Assembly: GCF_037948395.1 (NCBI RefSeq)
Contig: NZ_CP149940.1
Span: 2,728,001-2,792,000, forward strand
Direction of reading: 5' to 3'
DNA from: Serratia nevei
GTDB lineage: Bacteria > Pseudomonadota > Gammaproteobacteria > Enterobacterales > Enterobacteriaceae
Length of the DNA stretch: 64,000 nucleotides
The translations under genes and the position numbers were made by a program. The notes beneath the pieces are model-generated. The model ran no database searches. It worked only from the letters and a program-made list of their open reading frames with translations, and was not told the origin of the DNA. Below are positions 11,031 through 20,200 of this stretch, piece by piece. Within the stretch, counting starts at the first letter, position 1; every line of letters begins with the position of its first letter.

Positions 11031-12530
11031 ATGACATCTGCACATTCCAACACGTCTGCTTACGATCACCTGCGCGCCCTGTTCAGCCGGCTGTCGCGTT
11101 TCGGCCACCTGTCCGCCATCGCCGGTTGGGACATGCAAACCATGATGCCGCCTGGCGGCAGCAAGGCGCGCTCCGAAGCGCTGGCCGAGCTGAGCGTGCT
11201 GCAGCACCAGATTTTAACGGCACAAAGCACCGGCGAGCTGTTGGATCGCGCACAGCAAGAGACGCTGGACGAACTCGATCGCGCCAACCTGCGCGAAATG
11301 CGCCGCCAATATGAAGACGCCGTGCTGCTGCCGGCGTCGCTGGTCGAAGCCAAGTCGCTCGCCGGCGCGCGTTGCGAACACGCCTGGCGCGCCCAGCGCC
11401 CGGCCAACGATTGGGACGGTTTCGTCGAGAATCTGCGCGAGGTGGTCAAACTCAGTCGGGAAGAGGCGCTGATCCGCGCACAGGCAGCCGGCACCAGCCG
11501 TTACGACGCCCTGCTCAACCTGTATGAACCGGGCATGCGCAGCAGCGATCTCGACCGCATCTTCGGCGATCTGAAAACCTGGCTGCCGGATCTGCTGCAG
11601 CGCGTGGTGGCCAAACAGGCCAATGAGCCTTGCCAGACGCCGCAGGGCCCGTTCAATGTGGACACCCAGCGCCAGCTGAGCCTCAGCGTGATGAAACTGC
11701 TCGGTTTCAACTTCGACAACGGCCGCGTCGACGTCAGCGCCCACCCGTTCTGCGGCGGCGTGCCGGAAGATGTGCGCATCACCACCCGTTACAACGAGAA
11801 AGAGTTTCTGACCGCGCTGCTCGGCATCGTGCATGAAACCGGCCATGCCCGCTACGAGCAGAATCTGCCGCGCGATCTGCTCGGCCAGCCGGTCGCCCTG
11901 GCCCGCTCCACCGCTATCCACGAATCGCAGAGCCTGCTGTTCGAAATGCAGCTGGCGCGCGGCAATGAATTCCTGAAAATCTTGCGTCCGCTGGTTACCG
12001 CGCAGTTTGGCGAACAGCCGGCGCTGGAAGAAGCCAACTTCATTCGCCTCAACCAGCGCGTTAAACCGGGCCTGATCCGCGTCGACGCCGACGAGGTGAG
12101 CTATCCTGCCCACGTCATCCTGCGCTACGAAATTGAAAAAGCGCTGATCGAAGGCGATATCGAAGTGGAAGACATTCCGGCACTGTGGAATGAGAAGATG
12201 CATGCTTACCTCGGCCTCGACACCATCGGCAACTACCGCAACGGCTGCATGCAGGATATTCACTGGACCGACGGCGCTTTCGGCTACTTCCCGACGTACA
12301 CGCTCGGCGCGATGTACGCCGCGCAGCTGTTCCACAGCGTGCGTCAGGCCCTGCCTTCTCTCGGCGAGGACATCGCCGCCGGCAACCTGCAGCCGCTGTT
12401 CCACTGGTTGCAGCACAACATCTGGCGCCACGGCAGCCGTTTCCCGACCGAGACGCTGATCGCCAACGCAACCGGCGAAGCGCTCAACCCACGCTATTTC
12501 CGTCAGCATTTGGAAAACCGCTACCTGTAA
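11031..12530 (+). CDS. Metallocarboxypeptidase, M32 family
   Basis: 499 residues, the standard length of thermostable carboxypeptidase 1/Taq-type enzymes. The zinc motif HETGH is at 268-272 and the downstream glutamate probably lies in IHESQSLLFE; DADEVSYPAHVILRYEIE and GNYRNGCMQDIHWTDGAFGYFPTY are typical M32 stretches. It removes C-terminal residues from peptides in the cytoplasm. It starts 34 bp after rstB and may be read from the same transcript. E. coli K-12 has no counterpart in the rstAB-asr interval that I can recall. Confidence 0.92.
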   Translation: MTSAHSNTSAYDHLRALFSRLSRFGHLSAIAGWDMQTMMPPGGSKARSEALAELSVLQHQILTAQSTGELLDRAQQETLDELDRANLREMRRQYEDAVLLPASLVEAKSLAGARCEHAWRAQRPANDWDGFVENLREVVKLSREEALIRAQAAGTSRYDALLNLYEPGMRSSDLDRIFGDLKTWLPDLLQRVVAKQANEPCQTPQGPFNVDTQRQLSLSVMKLLGFNFDNGRVDVSAHPFCGGVPEDVRITTRYNEKEFLTALLGIVHETGHARYEQNLPRDLLGQPVALARSTAIHESQSLLFEMQLARGNEFLKILRPLVTAQFGEQPALEEANFIRLNQRVKPGLIRVDADEVSYPAHVILRYEIEKALIEGDIEVEDIPALWNEKMHAYLGLDTIGNYRNGCMQDIHWTDGAFGYFPTYTLGAMYAAQLFHSVRQALPSLGEDIAAGNLQPLFHWLQHNIWRHGSRFPTETLIANATGEALNPRYFRQHLENRYL

Positions 12531-12538
12531 TCTCCGCT

Positions 12539-12562
12539 GGCGCGGCCCTGCCGCGCCCTTTT
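12539..12562 (+). terminator. Terminator of the carboxypeptidase gene
   Basis: 7-bp stem (12539-12545 with 12551-12557), 5-nt loop and a run of four T at 12559-12562. Confidence 0.65.
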
Positions 12563-12673
12563 CCCGCCTGTATGACCGGATAATGCTTCATAACGCACGT
12601 TCTGTGCCGACATCGCCTTGGCTACAGAGTGGCGGGTGGCCTCCCTCCATTTGTATGTTGTAACTAAAATAGC

Positions 12674-12694
12674 AAAAAACGCCGGCGTTCCGGC
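12674..12694 (-). terminator. Terminator of the alpha/beta hydrolase gene
   Basis: Stem GCCGG/CCGGC (12681-12685 with 12690-12694) preceded on the plus strand by AAAAAA, which becomes a U-run for the minus-strand transcript. Confidence 0.7.
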
Positions 12695-12697
12695 CTC

Positions 12698-13603
12698 TCA
12701 TCCCAGCGCATGACGGGCGATCATCGCCGCCAGCTGCGGCCTCAACGGGGACGGCAGGTCATGCCCCATGCCCGGCATAATATGTAATCTGGCGTTGGCG
12801 ACCGCGCGGGCGATCGCCACCCCGCCCGCCTTGCGCACCAGCCGATCGCGATCGCCGTGAATGACCAGCGTCGGCGCGGCAATGCGCCGGCTGTAGCGAC
12901 GCAGATCGCCGCTGCCGAGCAACGCGGAAAGTTGCCGCTGCATACCTTCCGGATCCACGCCCCGCTTTAACAGCCGATGCACCAACGCATCCAGCTCCGC
13001 CTCCTCCGGCGGGTAAAACCGGGTGCCGAGCGCACGCAGGAAGGCTTTCATCCCCTCGCGGCGCTGCTGCAGCGTCAGATCGGCCGCAGGTCGGCGCACC
13101 AACAGCCACAGCAGCGAAGGTGCCGGCGGCGGCAACAGCGGCTGATTGGTGCTGGAGAACAAGATGCACAACGAGGCGACGCGCTGCGGATAGTCGGCGG
13201 CCAGCACCTGCGCGATCATGCCGCCCATCGAGGCGCCCAGTACGTGGGCCTGCGGGATACGCAGGTGATCGAGCAGATGCGTCGCGTCCGCCGCCATGTC
13301 CGCCAGGGTATAAGGCACCGGCGTTTGCCAACCGAGCTGGGCGCGCAGCATCAGCAGCCACAACGGCTGCGTGCGTTGCGCCTGCGTTTTGCCGGAAAGG
13401 CCAACGTCGCGGTTGTCATAACGGATCACCCGAAATCCCTTGGCCACCAGGGCACGGCAGAAATCGTCAGGCCACAGCAGCAGCTGTGCGCCGATGCCCA
13501 TGATGAGCAGCAGCGGCGGGTGCGCCTCATCGCCCCAGTCCTCATAGGCCAGCGGCACCTCGCCCTGTTCAGTCACGCCACAGCGAATCGTTATCTCGTT
13601 CAT
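12698..13603 (-). CDS. Alpha/beta-fold hydrolase
   Basis: 301 residues without a signal peptide. The nucleophile elbow is GASMGG with Ser125; the acid is likely Asp253 in HGDRDRLV, and the general base His281 in GMGHDLP. The early motif PPLLLIMGIGAQLLLWPDDFCRAL gives the oxyanion region. Similar proteins are annotated as esterases, epoxide hydrolase-like or aclacinomycin-methylesterase-like; the substrate is unknown. It stands alone, divergent from asr. Confidence 0.88.
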   Translation of the reverse strand: MNEITIRCGVTEQGEVPLAYEDWGDEAHPPLLLIMGIGAQLLLWPDDFCRALVAKGFRVIRYDNRDVGLSGKTQAQRTQPLWLLMLRAQLGWQTPVPYTLADMAADATHLLDHLRIPQAHVLGASMGGMIAQVLAADYPQRVASLCILFSSTNQPLLPPPAPSLLWLLVRRPAADLTLQQRREGMKAFLRALGTRFYPPEEAELDALVHRLLKRGVDPEGMQRQLSALLGSGDLRRYSRRIAAPTLVIHGDRDRLVRKAGGVAIARAVANARLHIMPGMGHDLPSPLRPQLAAMIARHALG

Positions 13604-13669
13604 TTTAAATCCCTTTTATCGCGCCTGGCGGTCATTATAGCAGCAATCCCCCTTGCCGCCGCCGCCCTG

Positions 13670-13683
13670 TACATTAGGTTACA
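13670..13683 (+). promoter_or_regulatory. RstA-type operator upstream of asr
   Basis: TACATTAGGTTACA matches the published RstA box pattern TACATNTNGTTACA at 11 of 12 defined positions. It ends 42 bases before a candidate -10 hexamer TACTAT (13726-13731), and asr is a known RstA target in E. coli. The rstAB genes lie 3 kb to the left. Confidence 0.72.
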
Positions 13684-13788
13684 AGCCGAAACCAATCACT
13701 CACGGAAAGCCGGGCGCCGTTTGCCTACTATCATCTCAACGGCCCCGCAGTGGGGTTGATACCCAAAAGTCATGTTGAGGATTCTGCG

Positions 13789-14064
13789 ATGAAAAAAGTA
13801 TTAGCTCTGGTTGTTGCCGCTGCAATGGGTCTGTCTTCCGTGGCTTTCGCTGCCGAGGCTGCCACCACCGCACCTGCGGCTACCGCAACCACCGCCACCG
13901 CTGCGCCGGCTAAAGCTCAGGTGAAACACCACGGCAAGAAAGCCCCGGTTCAGAAAGCTCAGGCGGCCAAAAAGCATCACAAAAAAGCCGGTAAGAAAGC
14001 CCCGGCTCAAAAAGCCCAGGCGGCTAAAAAGCACCACAAGAAAGCCAGCCACAAAAAAGCGTAA
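13789..14064 (+). CDS. asr: Acid shock protein Asr
   Basis: 91 residues from the ATG at 13789. It has a signal peptide ([21 protein letters not shown]), an Ala/Thr-rich spacer, then two near-identical basic repeats of about 20 residues built on KKAP(V/A)[13 protein letters not shown]. Asr is a strongly acid-induced, periplasmic, Lys/His-rich protein thought to protect or chaperone periplasmic proteins at low pH. An in-frame ATG 13 codons earlier is not favoured because it would hide the signal peptide. The basic repeat is duplicated at DNA level (roughly 13937-14050). Confidence 0.93.
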   Translation: MKKVLALVVAAAMGLSSVAFAAEAATTAPAATATTATAAPAKAQVKHHGKKAPVQKAQAAKKHHKKAGKKAPAQKAQAAKKHHKKASHKKA

Positions 14065-14106
14065 TGACGTGAGGGTCCCCTCACCGCTTCAGGCTTGACG
14101 TGTACG

Positions 14107-14131
14107 ACACCCGGTTCGCCGGGTGTTTTTT
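14107..14131 (+). terminator. Terminator of asr with a UUCG tetraloop
   Basis: 8-bp stem ACACCCGG/CCGGGTGT (14107-14114 with 14119-14126), the extra-stable loop TTCG, then a T-run to 14131. Confidence 0.9.
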
Positions 14132-14150
14132 CATCGGGGGGTTCTCATTG

Positions 14151-14231
14151 ATGCTGCGCCGCTACCTGTTCGAGATCGTTCTGACCGCCCTGATCCTTTG
14201 TGGACTGATCGCCGTCTTTTTTTACCTGTAG
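14151..14231 (+). CDS. ydgU: Small membrane protein YdgU
   Basis: A 26-codon gene: MLRRYLFE, then a single hydrophobic helix IVLTALILCGLIAVFFYL reaching the stop. The pattern RY.FE..L..LILC.LI...FYL agrees with what I recall of E. coli YdgU, which also sits just after asr and before ydgD. A G-rich stretch (CGGGGGG, 14135-14141) 9-10 bases ahead may serve as ribosome binding site. It lies 20 bases beyond the asr terminator, so it depends on read-through or its own promoter. Confidence 0.75.
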   Translation: MLRRYLFEIVLTALILCGLIAVFFYL

Positions 14232-14358
14232 CCTGCCGCGTCGCCGGCGGGAAATTATTGAAAAATCAATTATTGCCCATCCACATGGCTGCTAAATCAG
14301 TCTATAGTTAGCATTCAGTGTGTTTATGGATGATCCGTATTTGTCAGGCAAGAGATCT

Positions 14359-15171
14359 ATGCGCATATCCGTTTTACTGTTGCTGTGCTCACTCCCGCTC
14401 ATCGCTGCTCAGGCGGCACGCGCCGACGGCCCGTCCAAGGCCGAGCAAACGCGTCTGTTTTTCGGCAAAGATGAACGAATCAAGGTCACGGATACCGCCG
14501 CCCAGCCGTGGCAGGCCATCGGCCAGGTCGAAACCGCCAGCGGTAATCTGTGCACCGCCACGCTGATCTCCCCGCACCTGGCGTTGACCGCCGGCCACTG
14601 CGTACTGGCACCGCCCGGACAACTGGATAAAGCCATCGCGCTACGCTTCGTGGCAGGCGATAAATCCTGGCAGTATCAAACCGGCAATATCGAGACCCTG
14701 GTCGACAGCAAACTGGGCAAAAAGCTGAAGCCGGACGGTGATGGCTGGATCGTGCCGCCCGCCGCCGCCGCCTATGACTTTGCGCTGATCCGTCTGAAAG
14801 ACAAAAAGCCGCTGCCGATCGCACCGTTGCCGCTGTGGCAAGGCGACAGCAAGGCGCTGACCCAGGCCCTGAAACAGGCCAAACGGCTGATTACTCAGGC
14901 GGGTTACCCGGAAGATCATCTGGATGACCTTTACAGCCACCAAAACTGCAAGGTGACCGGCTGGGCCCAGCAAGGCGTACTGTCGCACCAATGTGATACC
15001 CTGCCCGGCGACAGCGGTTCACCGCTGCTGTTGAAAACCGCCGACGGCTGGCAGCTGATCGCCATCCAAAGTTCGGCGCCGGCGGCGAAAGATCGCTATC
15101 GCGCCGATAACCGCGCCCTGGCGGTACCCGGCATCCGCGAAGCGCTGGACGCCCTGGCCGCAGGCAAATAA
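14359..15171 (+). CDS. ydgD: Periplasmic trypsin-like serine protease YdgD
   Basis: 270 residues from the ATG at 14359, where a signal peptide ([22 protein letters not shown]) begins; upstream in-frame ATG codons would only lengthen the leader. The chymotrypsin-fold triad is complete: His80 in TAGHC, Asp140 in YDFALIRL and Ser219 in GDSGSP. Cysteines near each motif could form disulfides. It is probably a periplasmic or secreted endopeptidase of unknown substrate. The asr-ydgU-ydgD order matches E. coli. Confidence 0.92.
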   Translation: MRISVLLLLCSLPLIAAQAARADGPSKAEQTRLFFGKDERIKVTDTAAQPWQAIGQVETASGNLCTATLISPHLALTAGHCVLAPPGQLDKAIALRFVAGDKSWQYQTGNIETLVDSKLGKKLKPDGDGWIVPPAAAAYDFALIRLKDKKPLPIAPLPLWQGDSKALTQALKQAKRLITQAGYPEDHLDDLYSHQNCKVTGWAQQGVLSHQCDTLPGDSGSPLLLKTADGWQLIAIQSSAPAAKDRYRADNRALAVPGIREALDALAAGK

Positions 15172-15208
15172 TCCTCTCTCAGCGGCGCATTATGCGCCGT
15201 TGTGCTTT

Positions 15209-15985
15209 TCAGCCCCCCTGCATATAGCGCCGCGGCGTGGTGCCGGTGAACTGACGGAAAAAGGCGATAAACGCGCTGTCGCTGGAAAACCCCAACCGCT
15301 GCGCCACCGCGCTGACCGACGGCAACGTCGCCAGCAGTTCGATCGCGCGCATCAACCGCCACTGCTGGCACCACTGCTGATAGCTCAGGCCGGTTTCCCG
15401 CACAAACAGCCGCGTCAACGTTTTGGCGTGCAGATTCAAGCGCTGCGCCAACGCCGCCAACCCCGGCAATTCGTCACTCTCCGGCAGCGTGGCCAGCCAG
15501 GCGGCAAGACGCCTATCCTGCGGCAGCCGCAGCTGGGTATTCTCGCGCTGCGCCTCGCTCAGCTCATTGATCAGCACCGCCAGCAAATCGCGCGCCTGGG
15601 GCTGCGCCAACGCAGAGTCCAGCGGCCAGTGCGCGATGCGCTCGACGATCGCCGCCAGCAGCGGGTTCACCGCCAGCACCGCAGCCTGTGGCGGCATGGC
15701 GGCGGTCAGCACCGGATCGAAATACAGCGAGCGATACGCGACGCGGCCGCGCAGCTGCACCCGGTGCGCAATGCCGCCCGGTATCCAGACGCCGCGCGTC
15801 GGCGGCAGAATCAGCCACTGCTGCGCCAACGTGACCGTCATGCACCCCTGCGGCGCATACAGCAGCTGCGAGCGCTGATGCCAATGCAGCCCGGAGTCGT
15901 GCTCCGCCAGTTCGGCCGCAATGCCGAGCACCGGTGCCGGCAGCCGATCCGGGTCGAACGGGTGATGCTGTTGAATCAGCGCCAT
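15209..15985 (-). CDS. AraC-family transcriptional regulator
   Basis: 258 residues: a cupin-like N-terminal domain (HWHQRSQLLYAPQG, PPTRGVWIPGGIAHRV) and a C-terminal double helix-turn-helix with the signature VAQRLGFSSDSAFIAFFRQFTGTTPRRY. The size and motifs resemble NimR/YeaM-type regulators, which control a neighbouring MFS exporter. The divergent MFS gene starts about 100 bp away, so it is the likely target. Confidence 0.9.
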   Translation of the reverse strand: MALIQQHHPFDPDRLPAPVLGIAAELAEHDSGLHWHQRSQLLYAPQGCMTVTLAQQWLILPPTRGVWIPGGIAHRVQLRGRVAYRSLYFDPVLTAAMPPQAAVLAVNPLLAAIVERIAHWPLDSALAQPQARDLLAVLINELSEAQRENTQLRLPQDRRLAAWLATLPESDELPGLAALAQRLNLHAKTLTRLFVRETGLSYQQWCQQWRLMRAIELLATLPSVSAVAQRLGFSSDSAFIAFFRQFTGTTPRRYMQGG

Positions 15986-16086
15986 CAGATTGTCCTATAT
16001 CCGTTGTTTTTTGTCCTAATGATTGTAATCGAACAAAGCGTCGCTCCCTATACTGGCCGCATTAACTTTTAGGGAGAATGTGCATC

Positions 16087-17244
16087 ATGCAACGCTTATC
16101 TTTACCGCTGCTCGTCACCGCCATCATGACGCCGCAGATCCTGGAAACGCTGTACAGCCCGGCGCTTACCGCCATCCGCAGCGATTTCGGCATCAGCGCC
16201 GCGCAGGCCGGGCAGACGTTATCCATCTATTTCTTCGCCTTCGCCCTCGGCGTCGCCTTTTGGGGAGCCTTCTGCGATCGGTTCGGCCGCCGTCCGGCGA
16301 TGCTGGCCGGCCTGGCGCTCTATTTGGTCGGCGCCGGCATCGCGCTGCTGAGCGGCAGCTTCACGCTGTTGCTGGTCGCCCGTGCGCTGATCGCCTTCGG
16401 TGCCGCGGTCGGTTCCATCGTCACGCAAACCATGCTGCGTGACGTCTATCAAGGCCCGGCGCTGGGGCGCATGTTCGCGCTGGTCGGCATCGCGCTTTCC
16501 ATCAGCCCGCTGCTGGGAATGTTTGCCGGCGGCGCGCTGGTCGCCTGGGGCGGCAGCGCGGCGATCTTCATCGCACAGGCGGCCTGGGCGCTGGCGCTGC
16601 TGCTGTGGAGCTACGGCACATTGCCGGAAACGCGGCAGCGGCAGACCGCAACGGCCGCCGCACCGGGCATTGCCCTGACGACGATGCTGCGCGATCGGCA
16701 CATCTGGTGTTCGGCACTGCTGGTCGCCAGCTTCAATATCATGGTGTTCAGCTACTTCAGCCTGGCGCCGTTCATGTTCGAAAGGCTGGGGTTGAGCAGC
16801 CAGCAGTTTGGCTACTCGGGCGTGATGCTGGCGCTGGGCAGCCTGGCGGGAGCGCTGTTGAACCGCCACCTGCTGGCGCGCGGCGTCAGCGCCAAGCGTC
16901 AGATCCTGCTGGGCGGGTTGCTGGCGGTGGCCAGCGGCGTGGCATTGTTCTGGTGGCAACACAGCCTGTGGATGCTGCTTCCCTGCGCGCTGGTGATGCT
17001 GGCGTTCGGGTTGGCTATCCCGAATGTGCTGAGCCAGGCGCTGACCCGCTACCGGGAGCAACTCGGCACTGCCGGCGCGTTATTCGGGCTGCTGTACTAT
17101 CTGCTGATCGGCCTGGGGTTGACGATCGCGGCGCGCGGGCAGGATTTGGCCGCCACGCTGCTGCTGTGCGGTCTGTTGAGCCTGTGGTGTGCCGGCCGCT
17201 TGCCGGCCGGCACACCTGAGCTTAGCCCGAAAGCTGCTCGATAG
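16087..17244 (+). CDS. MFS transporter, Bcr/CflA-like
   Basis: 385 residues with twelve predicted membrane segments. The MFS loop 2-3 motif is seen as GAFCDRFGRRPAML, and helix 5 carries the drug-antiporter pattern GIALSISPLLGMFAGGAL. The ATG at 16087 is preferred over the one at 16078, which lies only 2-3 bases from AGGGA. It is probably a proton-coupled exporter controlled by the divergent AraC gene. Its 3' end overlaps the convergent hrpA by 23 bp. Confidence 0.88.
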   Translation: MQRLSLPLLVTAIMTPQILETLYSPALTAIRSDFGISAAQAGQTLSIYFFAFALGVAFWGAFCDRFGRRPAMLAGLALYLVGAGIALLSGSFTLLLVARALIAFGAAVGSIVTQTMLRDVYQGPALGRMFALVGIALSISPLLGMFAGGALVAWGGSAAIFIAQAAWALALLLWSYGTLPETRQRQTATAAAPGIALTTMLRDRHIWCSALLVASFNIMVFSYFSLAPFMFERLGLSSQQFGYSGVMLALGSLAGALLNRHLLARGVSAKRQILLGGLLAVASGVALFWWQHSLWMLLPCALVMLAFGLAIPNVLSQALTRYREQLGTAGALFGLLYYLLIGLGLTIAARGQDLAATLLLCGLLSLWCAGRLPAGTPELSPKAAR

Positions 17245-20200
17245 TTTGCAAAATACGCTTGTCGGAGATCGGGTAAGGCGTGCCCAACTGCTGCGCGAAC
17301 AGGCTGACGCGCAGCTCTTCGATCATCCAGCGCACCGCTTTTACCTCTTCCTCCTGCTGTCGCTTCGGCGGCAGCTTGTTCAGCCACTGCTGCCACGCCA
17401 GCTGCACCTGCTCCACCCGCAACATCTGCGCGCGATCGCGATGCGGATCGATAGCCAGTTTTTCCAACCGGCGTTCGATCGCCTGCAGGTAACGCAGCGT
17501 GTCCGGCAGGCGTTTCCAGCCGTTGCCGGTCACGAAACCGCGGTAGACCAACCCGCCGAGCTGGGTCTTGATGTCCGACAGCGCCAGCGCCAACGACATG
17601 TCCACCCGGCCTTTCAGCCGTTTGTTGATGTTGAAGACCGCCGTCAGGATCTGCTCAACCTGCTTGGCCACCTCGACGACCGTGTCGTTCAGCTCGGCGC
17701 GGATCTGCTCCTGCAGGCGGGCAAAGCCTTCCTCTTGCCAGACCGGGCCGCCGTGTTCGGCGATCAGCTTGTCGATGCCACACGAAATGCAGTCGTCGAT
17801 CAGCTCCAGCACCTTACCGTACGGGTTGAAATAGAGCCCCAGCTTGGCCTTGTTCGGCAGCTTTTCATGCAGGTATTTGATCGGCGAAGGAATATTCAGC
17901 AACAGCAGGCGGCGCGTGCCCTGCCACATCGCCTGTTGCTGCTCGCTTTCGCTGTCGAACAGGCGGATCGCCACGCTGTCCTTTTCATCCACCAGCGCCG
18001 GGTAAGCCTTCATCGAATAGCCGCCGCGCTTCTGCTCGTAAAACGCCGGCAGTTGGCCAAAGCTCCAGACATGCAGATTGCTCTGCTCCAGCCCGTCGTC
18101 GGCCACCGCCGACAGCGTCTCCTGCACCTTCTCTTTCAGCTGCAGGCGCAACGCGGCCAGGTCTTTGCCTTCGCGCAGCGTCTGGTTTTTCTCGCCCACC
18201 ACGCGGAAGGTCATCTTCAGGTGATCGGGCACCTGATCCCACTGCCAATCATCACGTGACACGGTCACGCCGGTCATGCGTCGCAGCTCGCGCTCCAGCG
18301 CGTCCAGCAGCGGCAATTCCAGCGCAGTGACGCGGCCAAGGAACGCCTCGGCGTAGTTCGGTGCCGGCACGAAGTTGCGGCGCACCGGCTTCGGCAGCGA
18401 TTTGATCAGCGCAATCACCAGCTCGCGGCGGATGCCGGGGATCTGCCATTCAAAGCCCTGCTCCTCCACCTGGTTGAGGATCGGCAACGGAATGTGCACC
18501 GTCACGCCGTCGGCGTCGGTGCCCGGTTCGAACTGGTAGCTCAGCCGCAGCTTGAGGTTGCCCTGATGCCAGAAATTCGGGTAGTCGAGCGCGCTGATTT
18601 TGTTGGCGCCGTCCTTGATCAGCATCTCTTTTTCGAAGTTCAGCAGGTCCGGCTGCTGTTTGGCAGCGCTCTTCCACCAGCTGTCGAAATGACGGCCGGA
18701 AACCACGTCGTTGGGGATGCGGCGATCGTAGAAGCCGAACAGCGTTTCGTCGTCCACCAAAATGTCGCGGCGGCGCGATTTATGCTCCAGCTCTTCCACT
18801 TCGGCGCGCAGCTTTTGGTTTTCGCGGAAGAAGGCGTGGCGCGTCTGCCAGTCGCCCTCCACCAGCGCATGGCGGATAAACAGCTCGCGGCACAGCAGCG
18901 GATCGATGGCGCCGTAATTGACCTGGCGCGCCGCGACGATCGGCAGACCGAACAGCGTGACCTTTTCACTGGCCATCACCGCCCCCTGCGATTTCGACCA
19001 GTGCGGCTCGCTGTAGCTGTGCTTCACCAGGTGCTGAGCCAGCGGCTCAATCCATTCCGGTTCAATGCGCGCGGCGATGCGCCCCCACAGGCGGCTGGTT
19101 TCCACCAGTTCGGCCACCATGGTCCATTTCGGCGGCTTCTTGAACAGGCCGGAGCCGGGGAAGATCGAGAAGCGGGCGTTGCGCGCGCCGGTAAATTCCT
19201 GCTTGTCCGCATCCTTCTGGCCAATGTGCGACAGCAAGCCGGTCAGCAACGCGGTGTGCACGCTGCGATAGTCGGAAGGCGTGCTGTTGATCGGCAGCCC
19301 CAGCTCTTTCACCACCTGGCGCAGCTGGGTATAGATATCCTGCCACTCGCGCACCCGCAGGTAGTTGAGGAAATCGTTGCGGCACAGCCGGCGGAACTGG
19401 CTGGAAGAGTTCGCTTTTTGCTGCTCCTGCAGATAATCCCACAGGTTGACGAACGCCAGGAAGTCCGAGTCTTTATCGGCAAAGCGGCGGTGTTTTTCAT
19501 CCGAGGCCTGCTGCTTGTCCATCGGGCGCTCACGCGGATCCTGAATCGACAGCGCGGCGGTGATGATCATTACCTCGCGTACGCTGCCGCTCTTCTGCGC
19601 CTCCAGCACCATGCGCGCCAAACGCGGGTCGATAGGCAACTGCGCCAGCTGGCGGCCCTGCGGCGTCAGCTGATAGTGGCCGTTATCGGCGGTGGCGATC
19701 GCCCCCAGCTCTTCCAGCAGGCGCACGCCATCCTGAATATTACGCTTGTCCGGCGCCTCGACGAACGGAAACGCGGCGATGTCGCCCAGCCCCAGCGAGG
19801 TCATCTGCAGAATGACCGACGCCAGGTTGGTGCGCAGAATTTCCGGATCGGTAAACGCCGGCCGCGAGAGGAAATCCTGCTCGGAGTACAGACGGATGCA
19901 CACCCCTTCCGATACGCGACCGCAGCGCCCTTTACGCTGGTTGGCGGAGGCCTGCGACACCGGTTCGATCGGCAAGCGCTGCACCTTGGTGCGGAAACTG
20001 TAACGGCTGATGCGCGCGGTGCCCGGATCGATGACGTACTTGATGCCCGGCACCGTCAGCGAGGTTTCCGCCACGTTGGTGGCCAGCACGATGCGCCGGC
20101 CGTGGTGCGACTGGAATACCCGGTTCTGCTCGCTGTTCGACAGGCGCGCATACAGCGGCAGCACCTCGGTATGCGGCAGATTGAGGCGGTTCAGGGCGTC

